Below are positions 22,965 to 32,529 of a DNA stretch of 54,394 bases, in pieces (the first letter of the stretch is position 1; each line of letters starts with the position of its first letter). The position numbers were made by a program, and so were the translations under genes. Location of the stretch: NCBI RefSeq assembly GCF_010672455.1, contig NZ_JAAHGO010000060.1:1-54394 (forward strand), in the 5' to 3' direction. The notes beneath the pieces are model-generated. The model was not told where the DNA came from. It was given only the letters and a program-made list of their open reading frames with translations, and did not search any database. Origin of the DNA: Okeania sp. SIO2C9. GTDB lineage: Bacteria; Cyanobacteriota; Cyanobacteriia; Cyanobacteriales; Microcoleaceae.

Positions 22965-23310
22965 TCATCCTTCTCCTTGACAAACAAAACCTGCCCAATA
23001 AAAAGGATGATTAAAAGGCTTTTTGTCCTCTCTCAATTTTTGAGCTTTAGCTACTAAATTCTGAACTTCCTGACAGTTATCAGCTATTTTCTCCTGTTCC
23101 TCATACTCTCTGCTCCCTTCTGCCAATTCATCTAATTTTGCCTCTGCTTCTTTCGTACTCTCATCCGCTTTTGCCAATGTTAATTCTTTCAACTCCATCT
23201 GTGCTTCCCATAACACATCTGCACTCGTAATACCTGCCGCCCGGTTGCGGTGGTAAAAATATGATAATATGGTTGTCGCTAAATCGTTCACTGATGACAA
23301 ACTACTAACG
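22965..23310 (-). pseudogene. C-terminal remnant of a CHAT-domain protein
   Basis: The frame reads SVNDLATTILSYFYHRNRAAG, a charged helical insert, then HPFYWAGFVCQGEG. This is the characteristic end of TPR/CHAT caspase-like peptidases, in which a helix with AxALrxAQ and the HPxYWAGFV strand close the domain. The catalytic His and Cys and everything upstream are missing. Homology stops where a GGACTTAC repeat end begins (about 23311), and the open frame only continues through repeat DNA, so the gene was truncated there. Confidence 0.75.
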
Positions 23311-23330
23311 GGACTTACACAAAAAAGCAT

Positions 23331-23455
23331 TCAACAATTAATAATGAATAATGAATAATTACCTCTCCTTGAAAGAAGAGGATTGACAAAGAGATGAAAA
23401 TTTTTCTTTATTATCCCCTTAAAAGGGGAGGCTTTAAACCACAATTTTTCGGTAA
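23331..23455. repeat. Conserved interspersed element, copy 3
   Basis: Starts TCAACAATTAATAATGAATA and ends CACAATTTTTCGGTAA, nearly identical to the copies at 14001 and 21818. The block after it (to about 23610) resembles 10480-10620. Confidence 0.8.
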
Positions 23456-23740
23456 AAAATAGGCTCAAATATAGACAGGAAGAGCTTTTTACGCCTAAAA
23501 GGTATAAATCCTTTATTACCAAGGGTTTTAGCTATTTTTAAGGAGTTGACGTAATTCCCTTGTCTAGACTGGTTTTCAACCAATTTTTCTGCCAAAAAAT
23601 ATCTAAGTACCATTAGGAGACTTATTTCTGTCCTGTTGTGAAACCGCATTAGGCAACTCAGAATTAACGGACGATATTTTTACCGTTCTTAGAAACCTAC
23701 GACTATTTGTAAAAATCTATGATTTTCTATATAGTTTGTT

Positions 23741-24102
23741 CTATTCTTGTCTCAACCTGGCAACGTCGGCGTTATCCAGTCCACAAGCTGTCACGGTCGA
23801 ACTGAGGTAGAATTTTGGAATTGATTTATTGTGGAAGAATCGTGCTTACTTTTCTTCTGAAACTTTGGATTTTTATCTAACTCTTGAAAAAAACTCTTAA
23901 ATGCTCCACCCAAGTTTATGAAAGCATATTGGTAAACTTCAGACGACAAGTCTTTTATCCAGAGTTCAACAGGTTTTATATGGTTGGTAAAAACTTCTCT
24001 AAGCTTACGAGCATTCGGCTTATAAACATTAAAATAAGCTTGCTCCCACAAACTTAAACCCCGGTCATAACACCATTTGAGTTTAGTGATAATGAATTTC
24101 AT
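23741..24102 (-). pseudogene. Collapsed TnpB (IS200/IS605-type) gene
   Basis: The first 95 or so codons match the TnpB N-terminal region (YQYAFINLGGAFKSFF, then NPKFQKKSKHDS). They are joined, after loss of the RuvC and zinc-ribbon domains and a frameshift, to a typical TnpB tail readable as TVTACGLDNADVARLRQE and a stop at 23741-23743. This is an internal deletion derivative that has kept both ends of its element. Confidence 0.75.
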
Positions 24103-24165
24103 AGAAATGAAAATTAAGATAAAGGTATATTTTATGATTTATAATATCGTTATTAGTTGATTAGG

Positions 24166-24307
24166 TCAATTCTCTATTAATTTGATAAATAAGCTAGTCG
24201 CATATTTTAGTTGGGGATCGTCAAGAACTTCTGTCGCTTTAACTGCTACAGTCGTTATACCTCTAAATGCTGCAATAACTACGCCAGAATCTATATAAGT
24301 TTTGGGC
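24166..24307 (-). pseudogene. N-terminal fragment of a PIN-domain protein
   Basis: Readable as PKTYIDSGVVIAAFRGITT followed by VAVKATEVLDDPQLKYATSLF and KLIEN, the N-terminal third of a VapC-like PIN protein (Asp in YIDSG). It stops at 24166, next to the upstream end of the collapsed TnpB element, so an insertion probably cut it. The start is frameshifted relative to MLQSPK. Confidence 0.65.
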
Positions 24308-24773
24308 TTTGTAGCATGAAAGTATATAGCTGCCGCACTTGCTCCGCATATCTACAACAATAACGTGCTGAAGCTGCTGTAACTATTGGGCAATAGATCA
24401 ATAGAACATCAATCTTGGAAATAAAAAGGCTGAAACTTTTACAGGTAAAGGTTTTGAAATTTGAACGGTCAGCCATAACTATTGGACAATAGTAAATAGA
24501 ACATCAATAATCACGAAACAGAGCGATCGCTCTTATTGCAGAGCAATAACTATTGGACAATAGTAAATAGAACATCAATAACCGCCAAACAGAGCAATTA
24601 AGCTACGCAATGGATGTTAAGAACGCTACTTTCATGCAACAAAGCCTAAGTTTTGGTAAAAGTTACTCTCTTTAATCTTGGAAATAAAAAGGCTGAAACT
24701 TTTACCTGTCAAAGTTTTGAGATTTGAACGGTCAGCCCTAACTATTGGACAATAGTAAATAGAACATCAATAT
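24308..24773. repeat. Four-copy CTATTGGACAATAG repeat region
   Basis: A direct repeat of about 33 bp with the palindrome CTATTG-GA-CAATAG and AATAGAACATCAAT recurs at 24381-24413, 24477-24509, 24548-24580 and 24740-24772. A flanking block of about 75 bp (TTGGAAATAAAAAGGCTGAA to GAACGGTCAGCC) is duplicated at about 24414-24474 and 24678-24738. No gene is seen. Confidence 0.8.
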
Positions 24774-25511
24774 TTATTTCAGTGGATATAGTGGTTCTTT
24801 TCCATTCAATTGCCAAATCCTAAATACTAATATAGCCGCCACAGTTAACCATACACAAGAAGGGGCTAAAATCATTCCTGCTGTAGGATTAATTTGCCAG
24901 TAAAATATAGTAACTATGAAAGCAGATAACCAAGGACCTAAAATGACGACGGGAACAGCAGCACCTAACCTACGTTCTACAGTGAATATTGTATTCCAAG
25001 TATCTCCTAAAGCAAGATGCACTACAAAAGTTATTAAAGGAAGCACTAAAAATTGTTGGTTCATCTCCTGCCAAACTAATAACGAAGAGATAACTCGTAA
25101 GACTGCAATTGTCATCCACACTATGGGAAAAGCTAAAGGTGGAGGTGCCCATTTTGGTCTGACTATACTATCATAAGTCTGACGAGAACGAGTATTATCT
25201 AATGGGGAAAAAATTCGCGAACGAATACTTAATAAGGTAAAAAACATTCCTGCAAGTACGGTACTTAACCAATTAGGAAAAGAAGAATAACTATCAACTA
25301 AAGTTACCAATTTTTCCATTCCCCAGAAAGCAAGAAGAATGATTCCTATTTGTACAATAGTTCCTAATTTATACATTAAAAGTGCTTTGATATCTAGCTC
25401 TTTTGTAGAAACTATTTGTTTGGGGATGGATTGATTTTTCGACTCAGTTTTTACCCCCATTACTGTATTAACAAGCTGTTCGACTGTTCCACCATCATTT
25501 GATTGAGTCAT
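24774..25511 (-). CDS. TspO/MBR family membrane protein
   Basis: The C-terminal 160 residues match TspO (tryptophan-rich sensory protein): RPKWAPPPLAFPIVW is the WxPPxxxFxxVW signature, GDTWNTIFTVERRLG the second, followed by five hydrophobic segments. TspO proteins bind or degrade porphyrins and act in stress responses. The frame opens with a TTG at 25562 inside repeat DNA; the ATG at 25511 (MTQSNDGGT) is the better start, giving 245 residues. An N-terminal extension of about 80 residues with its own hydrophobic segment (LGTIVQIGIILLAFWGM) is longer than usual. The gene is monocistronic, with repeats on both sides. Confidence 0.88.
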   Translation of the reverse strand: MTQSNDGGTVEQLVNTVMGVKTESKNQSIPKQIVSTKELDIKALLMYKLGTIVQIGIILLAFWGMEKLVTLVDSYSSFPNWLSTVLAGMFFTLLSIRSRIFSPLDNTRSRQTYDSIVRPKWAPPPLAFPIVWMTIAVLRVISSLLVWQEMNQQFLVLPLITFVVHLALGDTWNTIFTVERRLGAAVPVVILGPWLSAFIVTIFYWQINPTAGMILAPSCVWLTVAAILVFRIWQLNGKEPLYPLK

Positions 25512-25562
25512 AATCAGAATATTCAGAAAACTATTAACTTTATTTTCATAGGACTTACGCAA

Positions 25563-26021
25563 AAGACGAAATTATACACCATTTGTAGGGGTTGGCCATG
25601 TACGGGTTAACGGCCGTTAACCCCTACTTTATGTGGTGGTTATGCGTAATTCCTGTCTCATCTAAAATCTGATTATACAGTAATATCATGTCCGGTTGAG
25701 TAATTAGATTTTGCTGGAAGGAAGGCAGCTATGCTGTTTGCGTAGCATTCGGTAGGAAAGGTTTTTTTCTCATTGCCACCTTATTTTATACACGCTCCGA
25801 TGCTACTAGAAATGATATAATTGCTAAGTTATACCAAATTGAAATGAAACTGCTATAGAATAATATTTCAAGTATAATTGACCGCCGGTAAGCGTAGATA
25901 AATATAGATCAATTTAATGAATTTCATCATTGTATGCAACCTCATATAAAACTGGTATTAGTTCATTTGAATATAGATACTTTATTGAATACGAATTTAA
26001 AAATTCATGCTATTCAAATCC
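25563..26021. repeat. Spacer with two small inverted-repeat elements
   Basis: No gene. It has an AGGACTTACGCA end at 25550, a palindromic GGGGTTGGCC..GGCCGTTAACCCC block near 25590-25625, the MITE at 25684-25817 and a TAATACCA-type element at 25829-25960. Confidence 0.6.
25684..25817. mobile_element. MITE, TATCATGTCCGG family
   Basis: The left end TATCATGTCCGG pairs imperfectly with the right end CTAGAAATGATA, and TAA flanks both sides (25681-25683 and 25818-25820). The interior has the GTTTGCGTAGCATTC motif shared with 40770-40805. Confidence 0.7.
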
Positions 26022-29000
26022 TTATATTTCTCCTGACTCCTGACTTCTGACTCCTGACTCCTGATTAATTGGAATTTGAATAATAAATTCAGTTCCTTGA
26101 CCTAGTTGAGAATTACAGAATATTTGACCTCTATGTTTTTGTACTATAATTTCATAACTAATAGAAAGCCCTAAACCAGTTCCTTTTCCTACCTCTTTAG
26201 TAGTAAAAAACAGGTCAAATATTTTACCTTTTGCCTCTTGAGTAATTCCCAAGCCATTATCAGAAATTTTAATTAAAACTGTGTCTGGATTATCTTGATT
26301 AATTTCTGTAGTAATCGTAATAGTAGGAATAAAAAGTTGATCTGTTTCCAGTTTTTCTTCTAATGCATCGATGGCATTACTAAGCAGGTTCATAAATACC
26401 TGATTAATTGGAGCTGCATAACACGGAACTAAAGGTAATTCCCCATAATTTTTAACCATTGTAATCTGAGGAAGTTCTGATTTAAGTTTCAATCTATGTT
26501 GCAAAATTAACAGGGTACTATCAATTCCTGCATGGATATCTATTTCTTTTTTTTTAGACTCATCAAGGCGGGAAAATGTTCTTAATGATAATACTAATTG
26601 ACGAATTCTTTCAGCTCCCATTTTCATAGAATTTATCATCTTAGGCAAATCTTTAATAATAAATTCCAAGTCAATATCTTCTGAAAAATCTTTAATTTCT
26701 GGAACTGGGTCAAGATAATGTTGATGATATAATTTCATCAAAGTGAGCAAGCTTTGTGCATACTCATCGACATGAGTCAGATTACCAAAAATAAAATTTA
26801 CAGGATTATTAATTTCATGGGCAATTCCTGCTACTAACTGCCCTAAACTAGCCATTTTTTCACCCTGAATCATCTGCAGTTGAGTTTGTTTTAACTCCCG
26901 CAGAGTTTTTGTTAGTTCTTCAGTTTGGGTACGGGTTTTTTCCAGTAATTCAGCTTGTTGTAAAGCAATACCTAACTGCACTCCCACCTGTGCCAACAAA
27001 TTAATTTCTTCATCTTGCCAATAACGAGGGCTAGAATTTTGATAAGCAACCAGTAACCCCCAAAGTTTATCTCCCTGCAAAATAGGTACAAAAGTTTCAT
27101 TTCTGGGAAGTTTAGCAGCATGAGTCAGTTTACTGATTACAGGATTAATTGCTAGAGGAGTATGAACCATGGGAGTCCATTCATCAATCATTGAATCTGC
27201 GACAAACTCCCCACTCCAGTCTGGATAAAAACGATAAATAGCGACTCTCTCAACTTCTAGTAACTGTCGTACCTCTTGAGTAGTCGTCTGAAAAATCGTA
27301 TTAATATCCAGAGACTGACGAATTCTATCAATAGTAGTTGAAAGCGCTTTTTGTCGTTCCGTTGCTTTTTCCAATTCTGCCGCTTGAGCTTGAACTTGTT
27401 TGAAATACTGAGCTTGTTGTAGTGCAACTCCCAACTGACCGCCAATTTGAGCCAACAATTCTACCTCTGCTACTTCCCACTCACGGGGAGCCGAATTTTG
27501 ATAAGCTGCCAGCAAACCCCAAAGTTTTTCTCCCTGATAAATAGCTACGATAGCATAAGCTCTTGCTTGATAAGACTCTAATACTTCAATGTAACAGTGA
27601 CTAAAACCTCCTTTGTAGATATCGTTGCAGGTGCAATAAACTTTTTGGGCAAAATTTTCGCCTTTGTTTTCCTGCAAATAAGTATCATCCACATAATTTG
27701 GCAAATCTCTAACGGAACATAGATTAACATTTGCAGGAATTTTAGGATTTTCCTTTTGCTCCTGTATTAACTTCACCCAACCCTCAGCTACTGACTCAGC
27801 TACAAACTCCCCACTCCAATCAGGATGGAAGCGGAAGATAGCAACTCTGTCTGCATTCAATAATTGTTGTACTTCTTGGGTAGTTGTTTGGAAAATTGTC
27901 TCAATATCAAGAGACTGACGAATTTTATCAACAATCGCAGCGAGAGTTTTTTGGCGTTCTGCTGATTTTTCCATTGCTACTGCTCTGATGGCAAGTTGTG
28001 TTGACTGCTCTTGAACCTTCTGAACATACTCAGCTTGTTGTAGAGCTACCCCTAACTGAGTACTTATTTGAGTTAGCAACTCCACTTCATCCTTTTGCCA
28101 ACAACGGGGACCAGAATTTTGATAAGCTGCCAGCAAACCCCAAAGTTTTTCTCCCAGATAAATGGCAATAATCCCATAAGACCTGGCTTGATAAGACTCT
28201 AATACCTCAATGTAACAGTCACTAAAACCTGCATTATAAATATCGTTGCAGATATGATAAACTAATCCTTTATTAAAAGGCCTGCCATCAGTTTCCTGCA
28301 AATAGGTATCAGTATGGGGATTTGCCAAATCTTGGACGGAACATCTACTAACATTTTTGTTGATTTCGGAATTTTCCTTTTGCTCCTGTATTAAAGAATT
28401 CCAACCTTTAGCTACTGACTCAGCAACAAACTCCCCACTCCAATCAGGATTAAAGCGGTAGATAGTAACTCTGTCTGCATCCAGTAATTTTTGTACTTGT
28501 TGAGTGGTTGTTTGGAAAATTGTCTTAATATCCAGAGACCGACGAATTTTATCAACAATTGCTACTAGAGTTTTTTGCCTTTGTGCTGATTTTTCCTGCT
28601 CTGCTGCTTTTGCTAGTTGTACCGACTGTTCCTGAACTTTCTGAAAATACTCAGCTTGTTGGAGAGCAACTCCCAACTGAGCAGCTATTTGAGCTAGCAA
28701 GTCTACTTCATCTTTTTGCCAATGACGAGGAGCAGAATTTTGATAAGCTGCCAGCAAACCCCAAAGTTTTTCTCCAGGTAAAATTGGCACAAGTGCATAA
28801 GCTCTGGCTTCAAATTGTTCTAAAAGTTGAACATAACACTCATCATGACCTACCTCATAAATATCGTTAACAGCAAAAGTTTCATTGTTTGCATACCGCC
28901 CCCCCTGAGTTTCTTGTAAAAAAGTATCTTCAATAATGGGCTGAACTCCGACTAGGGAAGTCCATCCTTCTGCAAAAGATTCGGCAATAAATTCCCCACT

Positions 29001-30296
29001 CCAGTTAGGCAAAAACTGATATATTGCCACTCGTTCTACTTGCAGCAGTTCTCTTACTGCTTGGGTTGCAGTGTCAAAAATTGTCTCAATTTTTAGAGAT
29101 AAACGAATTTTGTCAAATAATTCACCTACAATTTTCTGGCGTTCGGCTAACTTTTCCTTTTGTCTACTTATAGCTAGTTCTGCTGCCTGTTGTTCAAGTT
29201 GTATCAGAGCATCTTCTTGTTGTAGCGCTACACCAAAATGATCGGCTATTTGTTGGACAAATTCTATTTCGTAGTCTTGCCAATGACGAGGTCTACTGCA
29301 TTGATGAATGCATAGCAAACCCCACAGTTCGGGTAATGCTTCTGTACCTGCACCTTTGAGTAGAGGCACAACTAGATTGGCGCGTACTTGAAATTGCCCC
29401 AATATTTCTGCATGGCAATTACTTAATCCTGCTTGATAAATGTCTGCTACTGCTTGTATTCTACCTTCTTGATAATGAACAGCGAATTGTTCCCCAAAAC
29501 AGTGGTCGTATACTTTAACTGCTAATGCTGAATTCCATTCTACTCCTACATCTTCGGAAACTAATTCTCCTTCCCAGTCTCTTTCAGGATAAAAACGAAA
29601 CACTCCCACGCGGTCAGCTTTGAGTAGTTGACGTACTTCTGTGGCAGTAATCTTAAAAATTTCTTCTAAATCTAGTGGGGTACGAATTCTCTTGATTACT
29701 CTAGCTAAGGCTTTTTGTTGTTGTACTTGGTAATGTGCTGCTTCTAGAAGGTCTGTATTTTTGATTACTACTCCTAGATTTTCAGCCATTTTATGAGCAA
29801 GTTCAATCTCCACATCTTGCCATTCCCGAGGTCTGCTACATTGATGTATACAAAGTAATCCCCACAGTTTGGGTTGAGTTAATGTTGTAGCATCTTTGGT
29901 GTTATCTACTTTGGGTATAGGAACTACCAAATGAGCTTGTACCTGAAACTCTTGGCAAATTTTGCCCTCAGATTCACTTAATGTTCCTTGCTCAATATCC
30001 GTTACAGTCTCAATGTATCCTTCTTTATTGTATGCAGCTAATTCTTTCCCAAAAAGCCAATCTTCTACCTTCATCCCTAAAACAGAATTCCAATCATCTG
30101 TTACATCTTCGCAAATAAATTCTCCTTGCCAATTTAACTGAGGATAGAAGCGAAGCAAGGCCACTCGGTCTGCATTGATTAACTGTCGTACCTCTGTCAC
30201 AGTAATTTTGAAAGTAGTTTCTTGGTCTAGAGATGCTGGAATACGAGCGATCGCTGTTGCTAATTTTTTTTTATATTCTTGATTTTCTACAGACAT
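26022..30296 (-). CDS. Six-GAF hybrid sensor histidine kinase with a bilin-type GAF
   Basis: The 1424-residue cytosolic sensor has six GAF domains (roughly 12-180, 205-360, 390-550, 575-757, 785-965 and 985-1115) joined by helical linkers, then a histidine kinase core: His1160 (GIAHEINNP), N-box around Asn1307, DNGLG 1346-1350 and GTGLGL 1372-1377. GAF2 contains DIYQAGLSNCH with Cys294-His295, the cyanobacteriochrome chromophore motif. GAF3, 4 and 5 have Cys-Tyr there (487, 694, 901); GAF1 has no Cys and GAF6 lacks the loop. There is no receiver or membrane segment. The tail after residue 1410 is encoded by CTCCTGA heptamers. The regulator at 31701 is a candidate partner. Confidence 0.93.
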   Translation of the reverse strand: MSVENQEYKKKLATAIARIPASLDQETTFKITVTEVRQLINADRVALLRFYPQLNWQGEFICEDVTDDWNSVLGMKVEDWLFGKELAAYNKEGYIETVTDIEQGTLSESEGKICQEFQVQAHLVVPIPKVDNTKDATTLTQPKLWGLLCIHQCSRPREWQDVEIELAHKMAENLGVVIKNTDLLEAAHYQVQQQKALARVIKRIRTPLDLEEIFKITATEVRQLLKADRVGVFRFYPERDWEGELVSEDVGVEWNSALAVKVYDHCFGEQFAVHYQEGRIQAVADIYQAGLSNCHAEILGQFQVRANLVVPLLKGAGTEALPELWGLLCIHQCSRPRHWQDYEIEFVQQIADHFGVALQQEDALIQLEQQAAELAISRQKEKLAERQKIVGELFDKIRLSLKIETIFDTATQAVRELLQVERVAIYQFLPNWSGEFIAESFAEGWTSLVGVQPIIEDTFLQETQGGRYANNETFAVNDIYEVGHDECYVQLLEQFEARAYALVPILPGEKLWGLLAAYQNSAPRHWQKDEVDLLAQIAAQLGVALQQAEYFQKVQEQSVQLAKAAEQEKSAQRQKTLVAIVDKIRRSLDIKTIFQTTTQQVQKLLDADRVTIYRFNPDWSGEFVAESVAKGWNSLIQEQKENSEINKNVSRCSVQDLANPHTDTYLQETDGRPFNKGLVYHICNDIYNAGFSDCYIEVLESYQARSYGIIAIYLGEKLWGLLAAYQNSGPRCWQKDEVELLTQISTQLGVALQQAEYVQKVQEQSTQLAIRAVAMEKSAERQKTLAAIVDKIRQSLDIETIFQTTTQEVQQLLNADRVAIFRFHPDWSGEFVAESVAEGWVKLIQEQKENPKIPANVNLCSVRDLPNYVDDTYLQENKGENFAQKVYCTCNDIYKGGFSHCYIEVLESYQARAYAIVAIYQGEKLWGLLAAYQNSAPREWEVAEVELLAQIGGQLGVALQQAQYFKQVQAQAAELEKATERQKALSTTIDRIRQSLDINTIFQTTTQEVRQLLEVERVAIYRFYPDWSGEFVADSMIDEWTPMVHTPLAINPVISKLTHAAKLPRNETFVPILQGDKLWGLLVAYQNSSPRYWQDEEINLLAQVGVQLGIALQQAELLEKTRTQTEELTKTLRELKQTQLQMIQGEKMASLGQLVAGIAHEINNPVNFIFGNLTHVDEYAQSLLTLMKLYHQHYLDPVPEIKDFSEDIDLEFIIKDLPKMINSMKMGAERIRQLVLSLRTFSRLDESKKKEIDIHAGIDSTLLILQHRLKLKSELPQITMVKNYGELPLVPCYAAPINQVFMNLLSNAIDALEEKLETDQLFIPTITITTEINQDNPDTVLIKISDNGLGITQEAKGKIFDLFFTTKEVGKGTGLGLSISYEIIVQKHRGQIFCNSQLGQGTEFIIQIPINQESGVRSQESGEI

Positions 30297-31700
30297 AATT
30301 TATTGATTTTTATTAAAAATTTTATAGATAATGTTTCAGAGCGAGTATCGTTAATATTTGTACCTCATATACGACTGAATCTTTTGTATCTCTAACTCCC
30401 GAGCAAATATCTATGAATTATAGACAGAAACTATCTGAATGATTTAGTTATGATGAATCTACATTTTTTGTAGACAATAATTTTAATTTTATTTAACAAT
30501 TTTTTATACAGTATTATATGATATAATTTAATCATTGTCAATAGTGTCAGCATCTTGCTGGCACTACTGACAGTTACAGCACTTTTGAGGGTAGTGAGGT
30601 ACAGCTTAATACTAATCTCTATTACCGAATAATTAAGGTTTAAAACCTCTCCTTGGCTGCGCCGCGAGCTGTCGCTCTACAAGGACAAACAGCGGTCGAT
30701 CTTCAAAGCGAACCGTAGGGTGGGATGGTGAGGAAACCTGCGCCATATCCAATCGGTCGCTAAAAATACAGCATATTTCGGGTAAATGATGTACAAGATG
30801 AATAGTGAAAATATTGTAGTGCGGGCATCTTGCCCGCGATTGGTATACCTCATAGAGTCACAAAGTGCTGTAGACAATAGACTTGTCGCTTTATAACTCA
30901 AAAAATCCCCAAAAATTTTGTTCTGTAAGGATTGTAGCTATTGGCAAGCAAAAAATCTTGGAATTATTGCTCTGTCTAGCTTGAAGCGATTTTTCCCTCT
31001 ATTTAGCGACAACTCTAATCAAAAATAAGCGATCGCCTATTTTTGACTGTCTATTTTTAGCGATCGCTTGTCAGTCCAATAGTCACTTTTGGCTGACCAT
31101 TCTAATGCACCATTTTAGATGAAACAGTCCAGTAGTGGACTGACACAGCTAATTTAGTGCAATAGATTTTTATTCAAATACATGAGCAGTAAAGATTAGA
31201 GCATTTTTCTAATGCACCATTTTAGCTGTGTCAGTCTAGTAGTGGCGTGACACGCCTAAAACTGTGTAATAGATTTTTGTTTCTAGGTGTCTTGATCTCC
31301 CCACACTCCCCACACTCCCCACACCCCCCACACTCCCCACACCCCCCATCTAATCCACCATTTAAGGTGTGTCACGCCAGTAGTGGACTGACACAGCTAA
31401 TTTAGTGCAATAGATTTTTATTCAAATACATGAGCAGTAAAGATTAGAGCATTTTTCTAATGCACCATTTAAGGTGTGTCAGTCTAGTAGGGTGTGTTAG
31501 CAGTAGCGTAATGCACAAAACCCTATATCTATTGTCAGTGCGTAAGTCCTGATATTATTATGTTTACTTCTCCCCCACTCCCCCACTCCCCTACTCAATA
31601 AAATGTGGAGTGGGAGCATCTTGCTCCCTTGCTTGTATCTTGCTCCCATGAAGCGTCGTTGTTCATCCTCATCTACCATTACGCGAGCAGAACTATCATA
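30297..31700. repeat. 1.4-kb spacer packed with inverted-repeat elements
   Basis: No gene is supported. From left to right: the kinase upstream region (about 30297-30540), TACAGCACTTTTGAGG and GTGAGGTACA ends near 30577-30603, an inverted relative of the 14001 element near 30625-30780, HIP1 octamers near 31030 and 31061, and an array at 31127-31490 in which a 92-bp segment is duplicated exactly. CACACTCCC runs lie near 31298-31350. Confidence 0.7.
31131..31472. repeat. Array of GTGGACTGACAC-type elements with exact 92-bp duplication
   Basis: Positions 31131-31222 and 31381-31472 are identical over 92 bp (AGTAGTGGACTGACACAGCT to AATGCACCATTT). Between them is a related unit with ends GTGGCGTGACACGCC and GGTGTGTCACGCC. 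Each unit has a GTGCAATAGATTTTT arm facing a TAATGCACCATTT arm. Confidence 0.85.
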
Positions 31701-32393
31701 TTATTTAGTTAACCCATGCTCTAAAGCATAACGAACTAATTCTGTTCGACTGTTTGTGCCGGTTTTTGTAAATAGTCTACTGACATACTTTTCTACATTG
31801 CGAACACTGGTGTTTAGGTCTCTAGCTATTTCTTTATTCATTAGTCCTCTGGCTACTAAATCTAAAACACTTTGTTCTCTTGGGGTTAAATCTATTTTAA
31901 TTGGTGATGGGGTTTGAGCGATTGTATTTTTCCCCATTAACATTGCTTTAATTTCGGCAATTTGACTTGCTAAAACAGCGATATCTGAAGTATTTTCACC
32001 TTCATTCGTGGTTTTCGCTACCATTCTACGTTCTAACAAATTTTCGACTATAGCTACTAACTCTTCAGGATCGAAGGGTTTAGAAAGGTAAGCATCACAA
32101 CCTGCTTGATAACCTTGAATCCGGTCTGTAGTCATTCCTTTGGCTGTCAAAAATACTACTGGCAAAACTTTAAACCTTGGATCTTCTCGTAATTTTTGTA
32201 GAAATTGATAGCCATCTATTTGAGGCATCATAATATCTGTAATTACTAAGTCTGGTAAATATGATTGTAGAATATCCCATCCTTCATTGGCATTACTAGC
32301 AACGTTTACATTAAATCCACTATCTTCTAAATAAGCTTGTACGGCTTCCCGTAATCCTGGTTCATCATCCACTAATAATATTTTTCCTGACAT
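31701..32393 (-). CDS. Response regulator with REC and LuxR-type HTH
   Basis: The N-terminal receiver domain has the acidic pair in LLVDDEPG, the phospho-acceptor Asp in LVITDIMMPQ and Lys in LSKPFDPEEL. The C-terminal LuxR/NarL helix-turn-helix reads LTPREQSVLDLVARGLMNKEIA to VEKYVSRLF. The frame opens 17 codons earlier at 32444, but MSGKILLVDD at 32393, preceded by GAGG about 12 nt upstream, is the probable start (230 residues). It is a DNA-binding output protein. The six-GAF kinase on the same strand, 1.4 kb downstream, is a possible partner, but they are separated by repeats and not an operon. Confidence 0.92.
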   Translation of the reverse strand: MSGKILLVDDEPGLREAVQAYLEDSGFNVNVASNANEGWDILQSYLPDLVITDIMMPQIDGYQFLQKLREDPRFKVLPVVFLTAKGMTTDRIQGYQAGCDAYLSKPFDPEELVAIVENLLERRMVAKTTNEGENTSDIAVLASQIAEIKAMLMGKNTIAQTPSPIKIDLTPREQSVLDLVARGLMNKEIARDLNTSVRNVEKYVSRLFTKTGTNSRTELVRYALEHGLTK

Positions 32394-32529
32394 TTTTAAT
32401 TTTTCCTCTAACACATTTTTAGCTTGAATTGTTTGAGATATCATAATTTATTTTAGTTTTACTACTTTTTTATAATTTAGCTAATTTTCATTATTATCGG
32501 GGTTAAAATAATATAAGGTTAACAATACT

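Noticed and set aside
23331-23649. Two overlapping minus-strand frames of 60-70 codons
   Set aside because: They run through conserved-element copy 3 and the repeat block after it.
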